Assembly (NCBI GenBank): GCA_014529385.2
Contig: CM043964.1
Span: 103,492,587 to 103,556,586 of the forward strand
Length of the DNA: 64,000 bases
Reading direction: 5' to 3'
From: Adiantum capillus-veneris
Lineage: Eukaryota; Streptophyta; Polypodiopsida; Polypodiales; Pteridaceae
The position numbers were made by a program, and so were the translations under genes. Positions 1 through 12,300 of the stretch are shown here, in pieces. The notes below the pieces were generated by a model. It did no database searches, had not been told where the DNA came from, and worked only from the letters and a program-made list of their open reading frames with translations. The stretch's first letter is position 1, and each line of letters opens with the position of its first letter.

Positions 1-493
1 AATCAACTTCTTTGGAGCCCAAACATGAGTTGTGAAAGCTTGCAACTTTGTAATATTCTTACCCGTTCGTGCACGCTTTCCTTGTTTCTGTTTTGGTGTT
101 GGACCTTGTGATTTGTCATTAGAGATCTTTGTCTTCTTGATCCATATCTTTTTTTGGCCGATCTGGCTTTTTGGTATCCAGATTTGTCGAGCTTTTTGGC
201 TTTGACTTGTTGTCCTATTCTTTTGACCTATCATGGTTGTTTCTGAAGGGGTTGGTGATAGTGATGGCCTGAGTTGATGATAGGGGATGTCGTAAGATTC
301 ATCACTATCGCTACTATCCTCAGCAAGGTTGACTTATTGTACTTTCCATTGATTTTTTGGCTGGTAGTGGAAAGTTACTGTCTGTTTGCTCGTGGGTGGT
401 AGTTTCTTGGAGGACTTTTCTAGCCCATTGATTAGAGCATTGTTAGCTCATTGATTTGGTCGTATTCCTCCTAGCTGAGTCTTTGCATCCTTA

Positions 494-1978
494 TTAGGAG
501 CCATGGATGAGGATGCTTGTGGTGGCTATGTCTTCACCGAGGACTTTTGGAATCCACTTTTGATGCACTTTATTCGTGTAGTGATGACATTGATTCCTGG
601 GTCGTTGATCTTCTTGAAGCTCGAAGTGTTCTACAGAGTCATAGAACTCGTCCTCTTCTTCATCTTTTGATTCTCCACATTTCTTTGTGTGCTCCTTATT
701 TCGAGAGCTTATTGATGTCTGGTTCTCTTCATTTTCCTGGATTACACTCACTGCAAAATAAGTAACGACATCATAGCCATTTTCATCACAAAACTTTGTT
801 GTGGGAGCATCCTCCACGGCGCACACGTCCAGAGTAGCCAAGATGTGTTCCCATCCAAAAGGCTCTAACTCTTCTTCAAGAAATGGTTCTGGGATATAGT
901 CCTTATCCTCTATAACCCGCTCCAGGATACATTCCTCACGTTTCAAGCTACCACTTTGTAAAGCTCCACACATCCACAGTTCTCTAGGCTTACCTAACCA
1001 AGCTGGAAGTTCTGATCCTGCTACTGTGGCGGAATCAAAATCCTCAACTGGTGTTCTCGTCACATCCCTATAGCTATGGTCCCTTAAGTTTATCTTTGTT
1101 ATGGTTTCCATGCGTCTCAGGTATATATGGTCATAACCCCAATCTTGGACCATTTTCAATTGTCGCATGAATGGTCTTCCCAGAATGATTTCATAGTTGT
1201 TCTTCTTTCCAAAGTCAACAACAACAAAAGTGTGTTCATATTTAATGCCACAAGAAGTAACAAGTACTTTTTCTAGCAATCCTAGGGGCTTTTCCTTGTG
1301 TCCGTCTGCAAGCTGCAGGGTCATTCGTGTGGATATCAAGGCAGGTTTTCCCCATTTTTTCCAAACCTCTTTGGTTGCAATGGCCACACCAGCTCCACTG
1401 TCAAGGATTGCCATGGTTTTTACACCATTGAATTCCACATGAAGGGTGGTGTTTCCATCTTCTCCCTCATAATACTCGCCTACCTTGTTTAATGGCACTG
1501 GCTTAGTATTTAGTTGAGGCATTTCAAGCTCTTTGATGCGTTCCTCGATTTGAGTCATTGGGGTTTTTACACCAAATTTCTCTAGACATTTATCTACATT
1601 AGCCCACATGTTTGGTCTTATTCTGAGCAACTCGGCTAACATTATTGTACACGTGACTGGGGTAGATAGAATATCTAGTAGCCCCTTTGAATCGATGGCC
1701 TTGTTGGGAGACAGTCTCTTTGATGGGATTGCAACCACATCTGACTTGGTCTCGTACTCTCCCATGTAGGACGGTAGTGTTCTTAACGAATGTGGTTGAC
1801 TATCCATAGATTGTACAGATCCTTTCTTGCCCCAATACGATTGCATGTCTAGATTCATTTGAGATCCAGTCTCAAATTCCTCTATTGGTGGTAGAAACAC
1901 TCCTCGTTCATCACTTGTCTTGTCTACTCGTCTTCTTAAGTCATCGGCTTCATTGGCCTCTCTGACTTGTTTCCACAA
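494..1978 (-). pseudogene. Element N protease and downstream acidic region
   Basis: Open frame of 494 codons in the same frame as the gag segment upstream; a TAG at 1976-1978 separates them where copy 2 has a glutamate codon. The middle holds a retropepsin-like aspartic protease: active-site motif DSGAGVAIA, then the flap region and the closing motif ILGRPF. It would cut the Gag polyprotein in the virus-like particle. Beyond it the protein is acidic and reaches a W-I-P-K motif that is repeated many times in copy 2. No reverse transcriptase follows. Protease assignment is secure; the role of the acidic tail is unknown. Confidence 0.75.
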
Positions 1979-2759
1979 TTCGTCAAGACCATCTATCTAT
2001 TTACAATGCTCAGGTATAGCTTGGTGAAATCCCTCGGAAGAGTTATCCGTGGTATTCAGCACTATCCTTGGTTCTAATGCTGGGTCTTTGAGGTTTAGTT
2101 TGTGCTCATGACTAGAGTCTGGCTCTTTTAGTTCCTTGTTTGGTGGGATTACTTGTGTAGGCATGACACGGATCACATCCTCAAGTTTTGCAACTAGTGG
2201 TTCTAATAAAGCTTGGGTTGTTTGAATCATTTTATGGCACATTTCAAATTTTTGCTGTTCTAGTTCCGCATAGGGATATGTCATCCATGTGTGTTCTTGG
2301 GTTTGGTTGTTTTTGAGCCTCACATCATAGTCTTTCAAGAGGGCATCTAATGTCTCATTAACCTTCTCTTCCAACACAGATCCTCATGAACTAGCACTTC
2401 TCAGTTTCTCATCCGTGGATGGTTTCAAATTTTTTCTTTTCTAGTTCCGCATAGGGATATGTCATCCACGTGTGTTCTTGGGTTTGGTTGTTTTTGAGCC
2501 TCACATCATAGGCTTTTAAGAGGGCATCTAATGTCTCATTAACCTTCTCTGCCAACACAGATCCTCCTGAACTAGCACTTCTCGGTTTCTCATCCGTGGA
2601 TGGTTCTTCTAGAGGTTTAACCATCTGTGTAAGAGAAGGTGCCTCCTTTTCCTCATGTTGTTTTATCTTCTCCTCAGCTTCGGTAAGCTTCTCAGCTAGG
2701 GATTTTTTCTCTCGTTCCCTGCGTGCTTTTATCCTAGTCTTTCTAGCTTTCCAACTATT
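1979..2759 (-). pseudogene. Element N gag-pro linker with 181-bp tandem duplication
   Basis: Continuation of the Gag-protease frame: a lysine/glutamate-rich predicted coiled-coil stretch, then a segment containing NETLDALLK. This last segment is present twice here because of a 181-bp tandem duplication (first unit from about 2260, second from about 2441), which shifts the frame and adds stops. Copy 2 (52520-52690) has the segment once, so the duplication is private to this copy. Confidence 0.65.
2260..2621. repeat. 181-bp tandem duplication inside element N gag
   Basis: Two adjacent copies beginning CTAGTTCCGCATAGGG at 2260 and 2441, each running to the phrase CTCATCCGTGGATGG. They differ at a handful of bases. 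Absent from N copy 2. Confidence 0.85.
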
Positions 2760-4664
2760 TTATTTGCTCTTGGTTTTCTGACTAGGTGCGTCTGTCTTTG
2801 GTCCATCATCTGTCTTTGGACTCATGTCACTTTCCGTGTTCTTTGTCTCTGGATTCTCATCAGCTTTCTTTTGGGCTTGTGCTCTCGTAACCACTTGAAC
2901 TGGTACGCCATTTTCATTTTCCGAGCTACTAGGTAGCTGAACAATCCCTAATACATTTGTCGTGCTTTTCCTGATTTGGTTTGGTTTTTTCGGGTAATCG
3001 GGGATCAAGTGAGTGATGCCACACTCAAGACAACAGGCATTTAATTCAGTGATCTCCCTATGAGGACATTGTTTGACCAAGTGGTTGTCACGACTTTTGT
3101 GACAATCTATCTCTGGTTGAGCAGATTCTTTTAGCATTTCCTCTTGGCTATAAGCAAGCTTTGACCTAGATAAGCCGTTATTTGCAATGAATCGCAATGT
3201 CCTTTCATCCATTTCATACCTTCTTTCTTTCAACTGAAACCCAGGAGGTGGAAGTTGTACCGGCCTCACCACTCCATGTGTTTCTCTCACATTTTGTTGC
3301 TCCGAAGGGTAGTACCCACTTTGGTTGCTATACCACATTGTAGCTGGTACTGGCGTTGGTTTATTTGATGATTCCATCATTGGCATGTATCTCATGTCTA
3401 CCGGCATTCTAGCACCTGGAGGTGGAGGTTGTTGTCCTAAGACAAGCTGCGGCCTTAAAACTCCTACTGGTCCTGGCGCATTCCTCGTAATGTATCTAGG
3501 TGGAGTAGTTGATTCTGGAACAGGTTGTACATACCTTTCCCTAGCATTTTCCATGCTATAATAGCACTCTTCCCTTGTATGGTTCATCCATTTTCTCTCA
3601 ATTTCACACCACTTTGGCTCTCCCGAATCAGACCTTACAAGAGGAATCAACCTCTTGACCAAGTCGTCGATAAGCTTTTCTTGATCAATAGGTGTCGCTG
3701 GCTTGGCAATGGACTCACTTATCTGTGAAACACTGTGCTGAGAGGATGTATCATCTCCTTGACTCTTTGAGTCCTTTTCTTTGTATGCCTCACAATTATC
3801 CACTAGATAAAGAGCTTCTTTGATCAACTCGTTTAGCGTCATCCTCCTTATCATATGAAGATCCTTCTGAAGGCCCTCATCTCTCATTCCCTGGATAAAG
3901 ATCAGCATCAGTCGTGCTTGCGTAGGTAATTCCGCTCTCGGACAGAGCTTAACATATCTCTTGAGCCGTAATGATGCTTTGTGTAACGATTCATCCTCTT
4001 TCTGTTTGAATCTATGGATTTGCGAGACCGTGTTGTGAGCAATGCCTTTTCGCGAGAATTCTTCAATAAACTCCTCAAACAGCTCATCCAGGGTCTCAAA
4101 ATCCCATTTTTCCACCGAGTCGAACCATGTAGCTTCATCATCTTCTAGAGTCAATCCAAATCCCGCAAACTGTGTCGCAAAATCTGAAACTTCCTCTGCT
4201 CTAATCACTCTTCTAAAAGCCGTTACGTGATCTCTCGGATCTTTATCCCCGGAGTATTTTCTGTTTACCCATTTCTAGACTTGGGATGGTCTAACTCGTT
4301 GATTGTCTACAAGTCTAACCAGAGACTCTCCCAATCCTTCTCTCGTTATCTCTCTTGAAGGGAATCCTGGTGGCTCTATTCTTGGACCTCTTTCTAGTAC
4401 AGTCTGTGGATTTGTGCTTTCTACAACTCTGTATTCTCGTCCATACTTGTTGACAACTATAGATCTCCATTGACAGTCGACTCCGTATCTGTAGACATAT
4501 AAGAGCTTGTAATCCGTTATCTCTTCTAGGTATGGATCTGAGCACCTATAAAGATTGACCTCATTGTCGTCAATGTATCTATATAGTCCTTCACTCTCAT
4601 GACCAATCATCCAAACTCTCTCAACAAGATGGGTCTTTATCAATTGCAAGTTTGGAAGATCCAT
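2760..4664 (-). pseudogene. Element N Gag (Retrotrans_gag type)
   Basis: Gag structural protein of element N. I place the start at the ATG at 4664; no upstream in-frame ATG was seen. After about 130 codons of a tyrosine-rich N-terminal region with no family I recognise, an in-frame TAG (4275-4277) interrupts the frame, which continues unshifted to 2760. The central part is a typical Retrotrans_gag domain: a W-x-n-L pattern with TWFDSVEKW, FEEFIEEFSRKG and QGMRDEGLQKDL. Downstream is a proline-rich stretch and a zinc-ligand-like CLECGITHLIPDYPKK. The TAG could derive from CAG by one transition. Gag would form the particle and bind element RNA. Confidence 0.75.
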
Positions 4665-7088
4665 CGTCGGGATCTCCAAGCTTGTGTAAGCTACGCTTGA
4701 ATCTAGGGTAGAAATGATTTCTCAGCTTAAGATCTTTTGATTGGTTCAAGTAGACTTAGTCCACTGTGTTCAAGTGCTTTGGTTAGGGAAAAGTCAAAAC
4801 TATGTCCAAAACCGCAACCGTTTCGTCACAATTCTCGCAAATTGTCGCTTTTAGACACCCCTGACTTTCGGATGAATTTTGAGGCCTCAAACGATGTTTT
4901 TTTTCAAAGTTGAACCAAACAACTACGTTTTTCTCTAAGATCTGTAGTGCCGCTCTTAGGCTACGTTTTGATATAAAAACTTTTCCAATCCGATACCGTT
5001 TGTGAAAGTTATGGCCAAAACAATGAAATGTAGTTTAGACTGGTCAAAATGAGTCCAAATTCAATTTTGAAAAAAGATTTGGGATCTCTGTGACACTGTG
5101 AACACTTCTGTATGGTCAACATTACAGTTGGACCCTAAAACTGGCCTGGAGACATCCTACACGTAGGATGTCTATATGCTCAGAATTTAACAAAATTTGG
5201 TCCAGAGACTCCCCTTAAGTCTAGCAACACAATGGTATGCTCAGAATTTCCTTTGGACCTAAAAATGGCCTTGAGACATCCTACGCGTAGGATGTCTTTT
5301 TGCTCAGAATGACTTGAATTTTCACCCCAGATTCTCCTTGATGTGCTGATCACAGTGGTGTGCTCATAGGTTGGTTTGGAGTCCTAAATCAAGCTGGAGA
5401 CATCCTTCGTGTAGGATGTCTAACTGCTCAGATTCACCTCAAACTTGCACTGTAGCTTCCCCTTGATGTGCTAAACTCACAGCTATTTTTACTTTTTGAT
5501 TCTGACACCTATAGGCTGGTCAAATGATCAAGAATCTGTTCCAAAAGCCTGATGTCTGTTTTGATGAATTCCTAAGTCAAATCAACTCCAAATTGGACCA
5601 AATTTGCCTAGGAGGCTTGCCTAAGGCTATACAACAGCATGGTATGGTCACAGTAGAATTTTGGTTTCAGAATTATGCCTTAGACATCCTACGCGTAGGA
5701 TGTCTAACTGCTCAAAATTTCTCCAAATTTGAACCACAGACTCTCCTTAAGGTGCTGATCACTGTGGTATGCTCAGAATTTTGTTTAGAGTCCAAAATCA
5801 CACAGAAGACATCCTACACGTAGGATGTCTTTTTGGCCTGTTTGACCCCAGACTTGTCCCACAGCTTCCCCTTGATGTCAGCAACCCAGTGGTATGCTTA
5901 GAATTTGGTTTGGATTTCAAAAGTCCCAAATTTTAGTTGTTCTTGCCTTTTTTCAGTCAGAAGTGCTAAAGTCCGCTTTGAACCCAACTTTCTCACCCAA
6001 ATGATATGAAATTTATCACATGTACTCAATACAACATTTAGAACATGTCTATGGAGTCATCCTATGGTTTGGTCTCAAAATTAGGCCTTGGACACAATTT
6101 GGGTAGGATGTCTGGCAGTTCTCGTCTTTTGGCTTTGATCTATCAAAATTTGGTCAAATTTCCACTTTCCGGGTGAAAATAGGGTAAAACCTACCTTCTA
6201 AACACACTAGTAACCTCAAATTTTCAAAAAAATGCACAGATCACCCTGTAGACATCCTACACGTAGGATGTCTACTACTGATTTTTTGAGGCTGAAGTGT
6301 CCCTGATGCTTCCTTATGCTCTCAACAAGTGCAAGTATGCTTCACAATTGCAAAAACATGCAAAAATCACTCAATTTCAGCCTTTTCTGAAATTTTACGT
6401 TTTCTGACTCCGCCTTTTGGCTTTTGGTCAACAAAAATAGGCAAAAACACCCAAGTCAATATGTTACTAGGGTAAAACCTACCCTCTGAACCCACTGGTG
6501 CAGTCAGAATTTTCAAATTTGGTCTCCATAACCCCCTTGAGACATTCTACGCGTAGGATGTCTAAGTTTAAAGAATTGCAAGTTTTCTTCACAGAACCCT
6601 TGCAAATGCTCTTTTATATGCACATCATCAGTCAATCATACAAAAATATCCACAAAAGCTTGTTTAATGCCTTTTTATCCTCAAAAGCACACTTTTCCAT
6701 GATTTCAAATGCAATCAAGCACTTTAGCAAATAATTCAATGTTGAATAGCTCTAGATCAGAATCGGATCACTTACCTAAAGCTACTCCTACAAATCATAT
6801 GGGGTTTTGCATCTATGAGTAGAAAAACGCTTCACTACCCCACATGGACTAGTAAACGCTTTTATCACCTCACAAATCACTCGACCACCAACAACTACTT
6901 TAATCCACAGATCCTAGCTAAACCTATCTAGTCGCAGAACCTCGGCAAGACACACGCTTCCTGGCTATCCACTTGATCGCGGAATATCCTCTTTCGGATC
7001 CACTTAAGAAAAACGCTTTATTTAGCCGAAACTAAATCAAGCAACCATCACACGAGTGTTAGTAGGAAACCTACTTAGGTCCTTGTGT
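4665..7088 (-). other. Element N untranslated leader
   Basis: About 2.4 kb between primer site and gag with no open frame of interest on the element strand. It contains tandem-like units of roughly 124-125 bp, each bearing a near-perfect 24-bp palindrome and often followed by the phrase TGCTCAGAAT. Such a long leader is the usual place for packaging and dimerisation signals in LTR elements (general knowledge). Confidence 0.65.
5150..6563. repeat. Eight-copy palindromic hairpin array in N leader
   Basis: Copies at 5150-5173, 5274-5297, 5398-5421, 5682-5705, 5807-5830, 6090-6113 (degenerate), 6250-6273 and 6540-6563. Each has 10-bp arms AGACATCCTA and TAGGATGTCT around a 4-base core. Cores on the plus strand are CGCG (5274, 5682, 6540), CACG (5150, 5807, 6250) and CGTG (5398). 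Spacing is 124-125 bp or about 283-290 bp. The half-site CATCCTACGCG also occurs in the N LTR (7445-7458 and 57946-57959). Confidence 0.9.
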
Positions 7089-7105
7089 CCCCGGCAGCGG
7101 CGCCA
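7089..7105 (-). promoter_or_regulatory. Primer binding site of element N (tRNA-Asp type)
   Basis: On the element strand it reads TGGCGCCGCTGCCGGGG, one base inside the LTR end. This matches the complement of a plant tRNA-Asp 3' end (TGGCGCCGTTGCCGGGG, from memory) with one mismatch. It would prime minus-strand DNA synthesis. Confidence 0.75.
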
Positions 7106-7106
7106 A

Positions 7107-8028
7107 TGTTGGACGGGAGCGACTCACACACCCATGAAGTGCATGCAAACACTACCTAGATCAACATAATGTCAATCGAGGACACAGATGACACGATAGG
7201 CACACGGAGGAAATCTCTTAAGCTTGTCAGGCTGAGACCATCCTACACATACAACACTCTGGAAGGCCAACTAAACCACAATCAAGAACCTCACTGCTCT
7301 CAACTACACCACCTAGCCACATACACACATACGGAAGGTAACTCACCTAATCATGCCAGATTCGTACGAAACTTAAGGAACACCATCCCCTCACTAGGAT
7401 ACGTCTTTCCCTAATCTTCTACACTCAAAACCCATCTGCGGAAAACGCGTAGGATGACAGAGCTGAATTTTGAAAGTGCCCAAAACTGAAATTTATGAGT
7501 ACCTATGCGTAGCTTATGTCACCACGATTCTATAGACTACTAGCACGCAAAAAATAGACATCGTTTGATACACTTACGACCACAAATAGCTCGTAGATGC
7601 GCCGGCGTGTGCGCTTTGTCTCGCATGGAATGCTTGGCATCGTCGCGTAGCTCTCCTCGAGCCTACAAAAATGGTGCAGTGGGATATCCAATGTGTTGAG
7701 CGAGCCGGGCGTTGCAAGAGGATGAAGCTCACGCACACTCTCTTTCTCTCTCACATACAGTAGACGGCAGCGCTAAAGTTTGATTATGATAAAAGTCTCC
7801 TTTACAAAATGACCTAGGTACCTTATATACTAAGGCTGCCTTAGGTTTAACCAAAAATAGGATTGAAAGGGTCAAATGGCTTTGTATTTACAATCTGGAA
7901 GTGCCATTGCACCGCGGCTTCTGAAACTAGAATAACTACTCATTACAAATGACGTTTATAGCCATAATCTGTAGCATTTCATAACTCGCAAAAGATAAGA
8001 CTTTGGTACGGAACTTAAGTTATGTTGT
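7107..8028 (-). repeat. 5' LTR of element N copy 1 (outer end truncated)
   Basis: Matches the 957-bp 3' LTR of copy 2 (57353-58309) in reverse orientation. The inner end TGTTGGACGGG (plus strand) is intact. The outer end stops about 20 bp short, after TTAAGTTATGTTGT, where H sequence begins. A TATA-like TATATAA on the element strand lies at 7823-7829. An 81-codon open frame on the plus strand is present in both LTR copies, antisense to the element. Confidence 0.85.
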
Positions 8029-8466
8029 TTCCAAACTCTCAAAGCATCATCAAATCTTGACCAAAATTATGCAATAGACTCGTGCTCTTGCATAAACAAA
8101 CTAGTGACCTACTTCCATCTCATGCATCTTGGTGAGCGATCACCTTCTTGAACCACTTCAAAAGCATCTCTTAAACCTGTCCCAATTCACTTTTTCATTT
8201 TGTGACAAACCCTCATACCAATCTCTTACATTACCTCTAACCACTAGATTGATGCCTGCAAGCTTTTGTGCCTCTCACTTGGAACTACACAGCATAAACA
8301 TGTCAAATCAAACTCATAAGATGCAAGCCAATCCTTTGCATCCTCAGCACCTGTGAAAATTGATGGTTGTAATGGCATCACCATCATGAAATTCCCTTCA
8401 ACATCCAAAATGTGGATACCTCACTGCTCAAAATCCAAATTCTGGGTGCACAACTGGCAATTTTCG
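8029..8466 (-). pseudogene. Gag relic of LTR element H
   Basis: Minus-strand remnants of a Ty3/gypsy-type Gag N-terminus. Readable fragments include FTGAEDAKDWLASYE and RDWYEGLSQNEKVNWDRF, which fit the W-x-L-x-F layout of Retrotrans_gag, broken by stops and frameshifts. It lies directly downstream of a primer-like site and an LTR start at 8491. The left side is cut by the truncated LTR of element N. Confidence 0.6.
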
Positions 8467-8485
8467 CTCCCCAGCAAGATCGCCA
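8467..8485 (-). promoter_or_regulatory. Primer binding site of element H
   Basis: On the element strand TGGCGATCTTGCTGGGGAG, separated from the LTR (ending at 8491) by the 5-nt spacer TCCTT. The form TGGCGA...GCTGGGGA resembles the tRNA-Arg-type sites of Ogre/Tat elements. The exact tRNA is uncertain. Confidence 0.5.
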
Positions 8486-8490
8486 AAGGA

Positions 8491-9032
8491 TGATGGAGCA
8501 AAAGATAACGTGTGCACACTTACACACCCAAACAACTCAACACCGCACAAGGAATTTACTCAAATTACAACCCACACACACCACCACTAAAGAGATCAAT
8601 AAGAATACTACCCACACAACCCCAATTTAAACTCTTAACACATCGACCTACAAGCCCTTGCCTGCCCGCAAACACTACAAGGTGAGTCGAGTCGATCACT
8701 TGAAATTACACTTGACCTGGTGAATAAAATATACATGAAAAACCATAAAAATTTCAAAAACTCCAGACACAAAATGCCTCTCTCAAACCATTGCAAAGCC
8801 TTCACCAAACTCCACTCTGTTGGACTCTTTGGAATAGCGCCAACCCTAATGGCACTGATACAGGGTCACATAGTCTTGCAGAAAGCCGCCCCTTCTTCCC
8901 TCAATTCCTCACAAAAACACATCCATGGAAACCTCATAAGTTCTAGAGACTCTCCCAAGTGCAAAAATGAAGAGAGAAAGCTCTCATTTACTCCTCCACA
9001 CATTCAAAAACAAGACACAAATGCGACGGGAC
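8491..9032 (-). repeat. LTR of element H, inner part (interrupted by copia)
   Basis: Begins on the plus strand TGATGGAGCAAAAG immediately beside the H primer site, so it is read as the 3' edge of a minus-strand 5' LTR. It is interrupted by the copia insertion at 9033 and resumes at 14293 after the GGGAC duplication. The outer limit is not defined because no second H LTR is in the window. ORFs on the plus strand here look spurious. Confidence 0.5.
9028..9032. repeat. Target site duplication GGGAC, left
   Basis: Identical to 14288-14292 on the other side of the copia element. Proves insertion of copia into H. Confidence 0.9.
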
Positions 9033-9354
9033 TGTAAAGAATGAAGATGCAAGAGAGCTACAGAAGACAAGCACAAAGCACACAGAGATGGAAAGCTTCT
9101 TCTTCTTCTTCACAGAAAAGAGAGTACAAAATGACTAAGTGCTAAAGCTGAAAAGTAGCACATATGTACATGCGGTCACTAAGTGTGAACTCGCTAGAAG
9201 CGTACTAGGCTGGCACTATAAGTGTAGTCCAGCTGTAGAATCACTGGCAGAGATCCTCCGTGTCGGTCACCTAACGCGCCAGTGAGTAAATGCAGTAAGC
9301 GGCCAAGACCCGTAGTGGATGCCAGCTCAAGGTGTAGAGCTCGACATCTCAACA
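9033..9354 (-). repeat. 3' LTR of the copia element
   Basis: 322 bp, TG...CA termini on both strands. Differs from 13966-14287 at three bases (about 99% identity by eye). No convincing TATA box was seen. Confidence 0.93.
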
Positions 9355-12300
9355 CTCCCCCTCGAGCTCTGCATGTCGCAGAGTCCAAGCATAGTCCGGA
9401 AATGTCGAAGCTTCTCAGCTCTGAGGGCCTTGGTAAAGATATCCGCTATCTGCTCCTCTGTGTTGACGTAGACCAAGTCGATGTCGCTTGCCAACACTCG
9501 CTCTCGAACGTAGTGGTAATGGACCTCTATGTGTTTGGTCCTAGCATGGAACACTGGGTTCCTAGCCAACTGCATGCTGCTGAGGTTGTCACAATGAATG
9601 ACAATCTGCTAGTCCACCTGCACTCCCAAGTCCTCAAGTAATGTGTGTAGCCAAGCTACCTCGCACGCCGCAACTGCTACACCTCTGTACTCGGCCTCTG
9701 TGCTCGATAAAGCAACCATAGGCTGCTTTTTGCTGCTCCAAGTAACAGCAGCACTCCCAAAAGAGAACATGAAGCCACTCGTAGATCTCCTATCAACAAT
9801 GCTACCTGCCCAATCTGCATCTGTATACCCATACAATGCTAATGGTGCATCTGCTGCATAGAACAATGCGTAGTCAAGAGTCCCTTGCACATACCTAAGT
9901 GTGCGTCGTACTCCATCCAAATGTGGCTTCCTCGGAAGCTGCATGAACTGACTCTCCAAGCCTACTGTGTAGCTCAAGTCTGGCCTTGTGATAGTCAAGT
10001 AGATTAGACTACCCACCATCTTCCTGTACATATTGACATCCTCAACAACATCACCCTTCTCTGCACTCAGCTTTGCATTCACATCCAAGGGAATGGAAAT
10101 CGGCTTACAATCAGCCATACCATACTTTGACAACATGTCCAAAGCATATTGTCTCTGTGACAGCCATACACCCTCTGGAGTCCTGATCACTTCAATGCCA
10201 AGAAAGTAGCGCAACTCGCCCAAATCTTTCATTTCAAACTCCTGTTTGAGAAGACCCTTCACATGGTCAATCTCCATAGCATTGTCACCAACAATAATAA
10301 GGTCATCTACATATATGGTAATGACCACAATCCCCACATCACTCTCACGTACATAGAGTGAATGATCAGCATGAGCTCTCCTAAAACCAATACTGACAAG
10401 ATACTTGGCAATCCTGTCATACCATGCTCTAGAGCCTTGCTTCAAACCATACAAAGCTTTGAGAAGTCTGCATACATAATCTGGGTAACCTGGATCGACA
10501 TAACCAGGTGGCTGATCCATATACACTTCCTCTTGCAACTCACCATTCAAGAAGGCATTCTTTACATCCATTTGATGCATAATCCATCCTCTAGATGCAG
10601 CCACTGCTATGATAGCTCTCACAGTCGTCATCTTTGCCACTGGAGCAAAGGTCTCCTCATAGTCTATGCCATACGTCTGTGCATAACCCTTTGCGACTAG
10701 CCTTGCCTTGTGACGCTCAATGTTACCATCAGCCTTATGCTTGGTTTTATACACCCATTTACAGCCAATAGCTTTCTTGCCACTTGGCAATGGCACCAAC
10801 TCCCATGTGTCATTTGCTTCCAATGCAGCCATCTCTTCATTCATTGCATCATCCCAATGCACATTTCCAACTGCATCCTCAAAACATGTGGGCTCCACAT
10901 CCTGTATCACCTTAGCCATGTAGGCTTGGTGATGCGCTAGATACCCATCATAAGTCAATTTCTGAACTGGATTTCTGACTCTATTAGATCTGCGCGGTCC
11001 TTGGTCACTCCTTTGCCCTCTAGCATCTTCTTGTACTTTCCTTACACCAGGTGTCCTGACAGCCGGAATTCCAAATTCCTCATCAAGACTTTGTTCAGAA
11101 CCATCTGAATCCATGTCTACATGTGAAAAACCTGATGATGCATCAACCATAAAGGGAGGTTCATCAACCTTTTCCTTTCCTTTTCGTGATACATTCCCTG
11201 TACCTGTTGGTGGAGTAACCTGCGTACGTAGTCTACCATTCCATGGTTTCTCAACAGAGCCACGAGAAGAGGACTCTTGTGGTCCACTCAAAACCTGTGA
11301 CTGTGGCCTCACATTTTGTACAACCACATCATCTTTTACATCAGCCCCAATAGTGCCATGTGCATTACTGTACCAGCTGCTCATTTCATCAAAGACTACA
11401 TCTCTGCTCACTCGTAATTGTCGTGTAGTAGGATTGTAGCACCTGTACCCCTTTTGTTCAAGGGAATATCCCACAAGAATACATTTCTCTGCTTTAGGAT
11501 CCAATTTCCTACGCAACTCATCTGGTACATGCACATAAGCTATGCAACCAAACACTTTCAAGTGTGCCAAATCAGGCTTTGTACCTGTAAACTTTTCCTC
11601 AGGTGTTACATCATGCACCACAGCTGTAGGTGTCCTGTTCATAATGTACACAGCTGTATTTACAGCTTCAGCCCAGAAATGATGAGGCATGTTCTTCTCA
11701 TTCATCAATGCACGTGCAACCTCTGCAATGTGCCTGTTTTTCCTTTCTGCGACCCCATTTTGCTGTGGAGTATATCTGCATGTAAACTGCCTGTGTATAC
11801 CATGCATTCGTAGAAAATATGAAAAATCATTGGAGAAGTACTCTCCCCCTCCATCTGACCTCAATGTCTTGATTTGCATATCTGTCTCCTTCTCAATCAT
11901 GACTTTGAAGTCTTGAAAGTGACCAAACACTTCACTTTTGTTACGCATGAAGTAGACCCATACTTTCCTTGTATGGTCATCAATGAAAGAGACATAATAC
12001 CTGCAACCATGTATACTTGCAGTATCGGTTGGACCCCAAACATCTGTGTGCACCACCTCAAGTGGCTTTTTACATACATTGCGCTCATGTGGAAATGAGC
12101 CCTTTGACTGTTTTCCAAACTGGCATGCTGCACACACTTTATGCATACCATCCACCTTGAATTTGGGCAAACCTTTTACAATCTGTTTTGATTGCATGCT
12201 GCGCAATCTCTGCTCATTGACATGGCCAATGCGTTTGTGCCAAATGTCAACATCAGCCACAACACCTGTGCCCTGTGCAAATAATGCAGCTTTTACCTCA

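Larger units (their letters stand above)
1..8028 (-). mobile_element. Non-autonomous gag-protease LTR element N, copy 1 (5' part)
   Basis: Minus-strand LTR retrotransposon running from its 5' LTR (7107-8028) through primer site, a 2.4-kb leader, gag and protease, and off the left window edge. The same element lies in the opposite orientation at 51594-58309; position 1 here corresponds to about 54905 there. The second copy reaches its 3' LTR without any reverse transcriptase, RNase H or integrase, so the family appears to be gag-pro only and must borrow enzymes. The tRNA-Asp-like primer site fits Tat/Athila-type Ty3/gypsy ancestry (family knowledge). The outer end of the LTR is missing about 20 bp and abuts element H directly, so no target duplication is visible on this side. 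Confidence 0.85.

Noticed and set aside
5150-6563. CRISPR-like array
   Set aside because: Repeats are palindromes with conserved, related spacers inside a plant retroelement leader; spacing is irregular and no cas-like genes exist.
7169-7414. 81-codon open frame antisense in the N LTR, present in both LTR copies
   Set aside because: Its conservation is explained by the LTR duplication itself. No domain, and low-complexity T/H/N-rich composition.
9194-9388. Small open frames within the copia LTRs
   Set aside because: They occur in both LTRs only because the LTRs are identical, and lack any domain.
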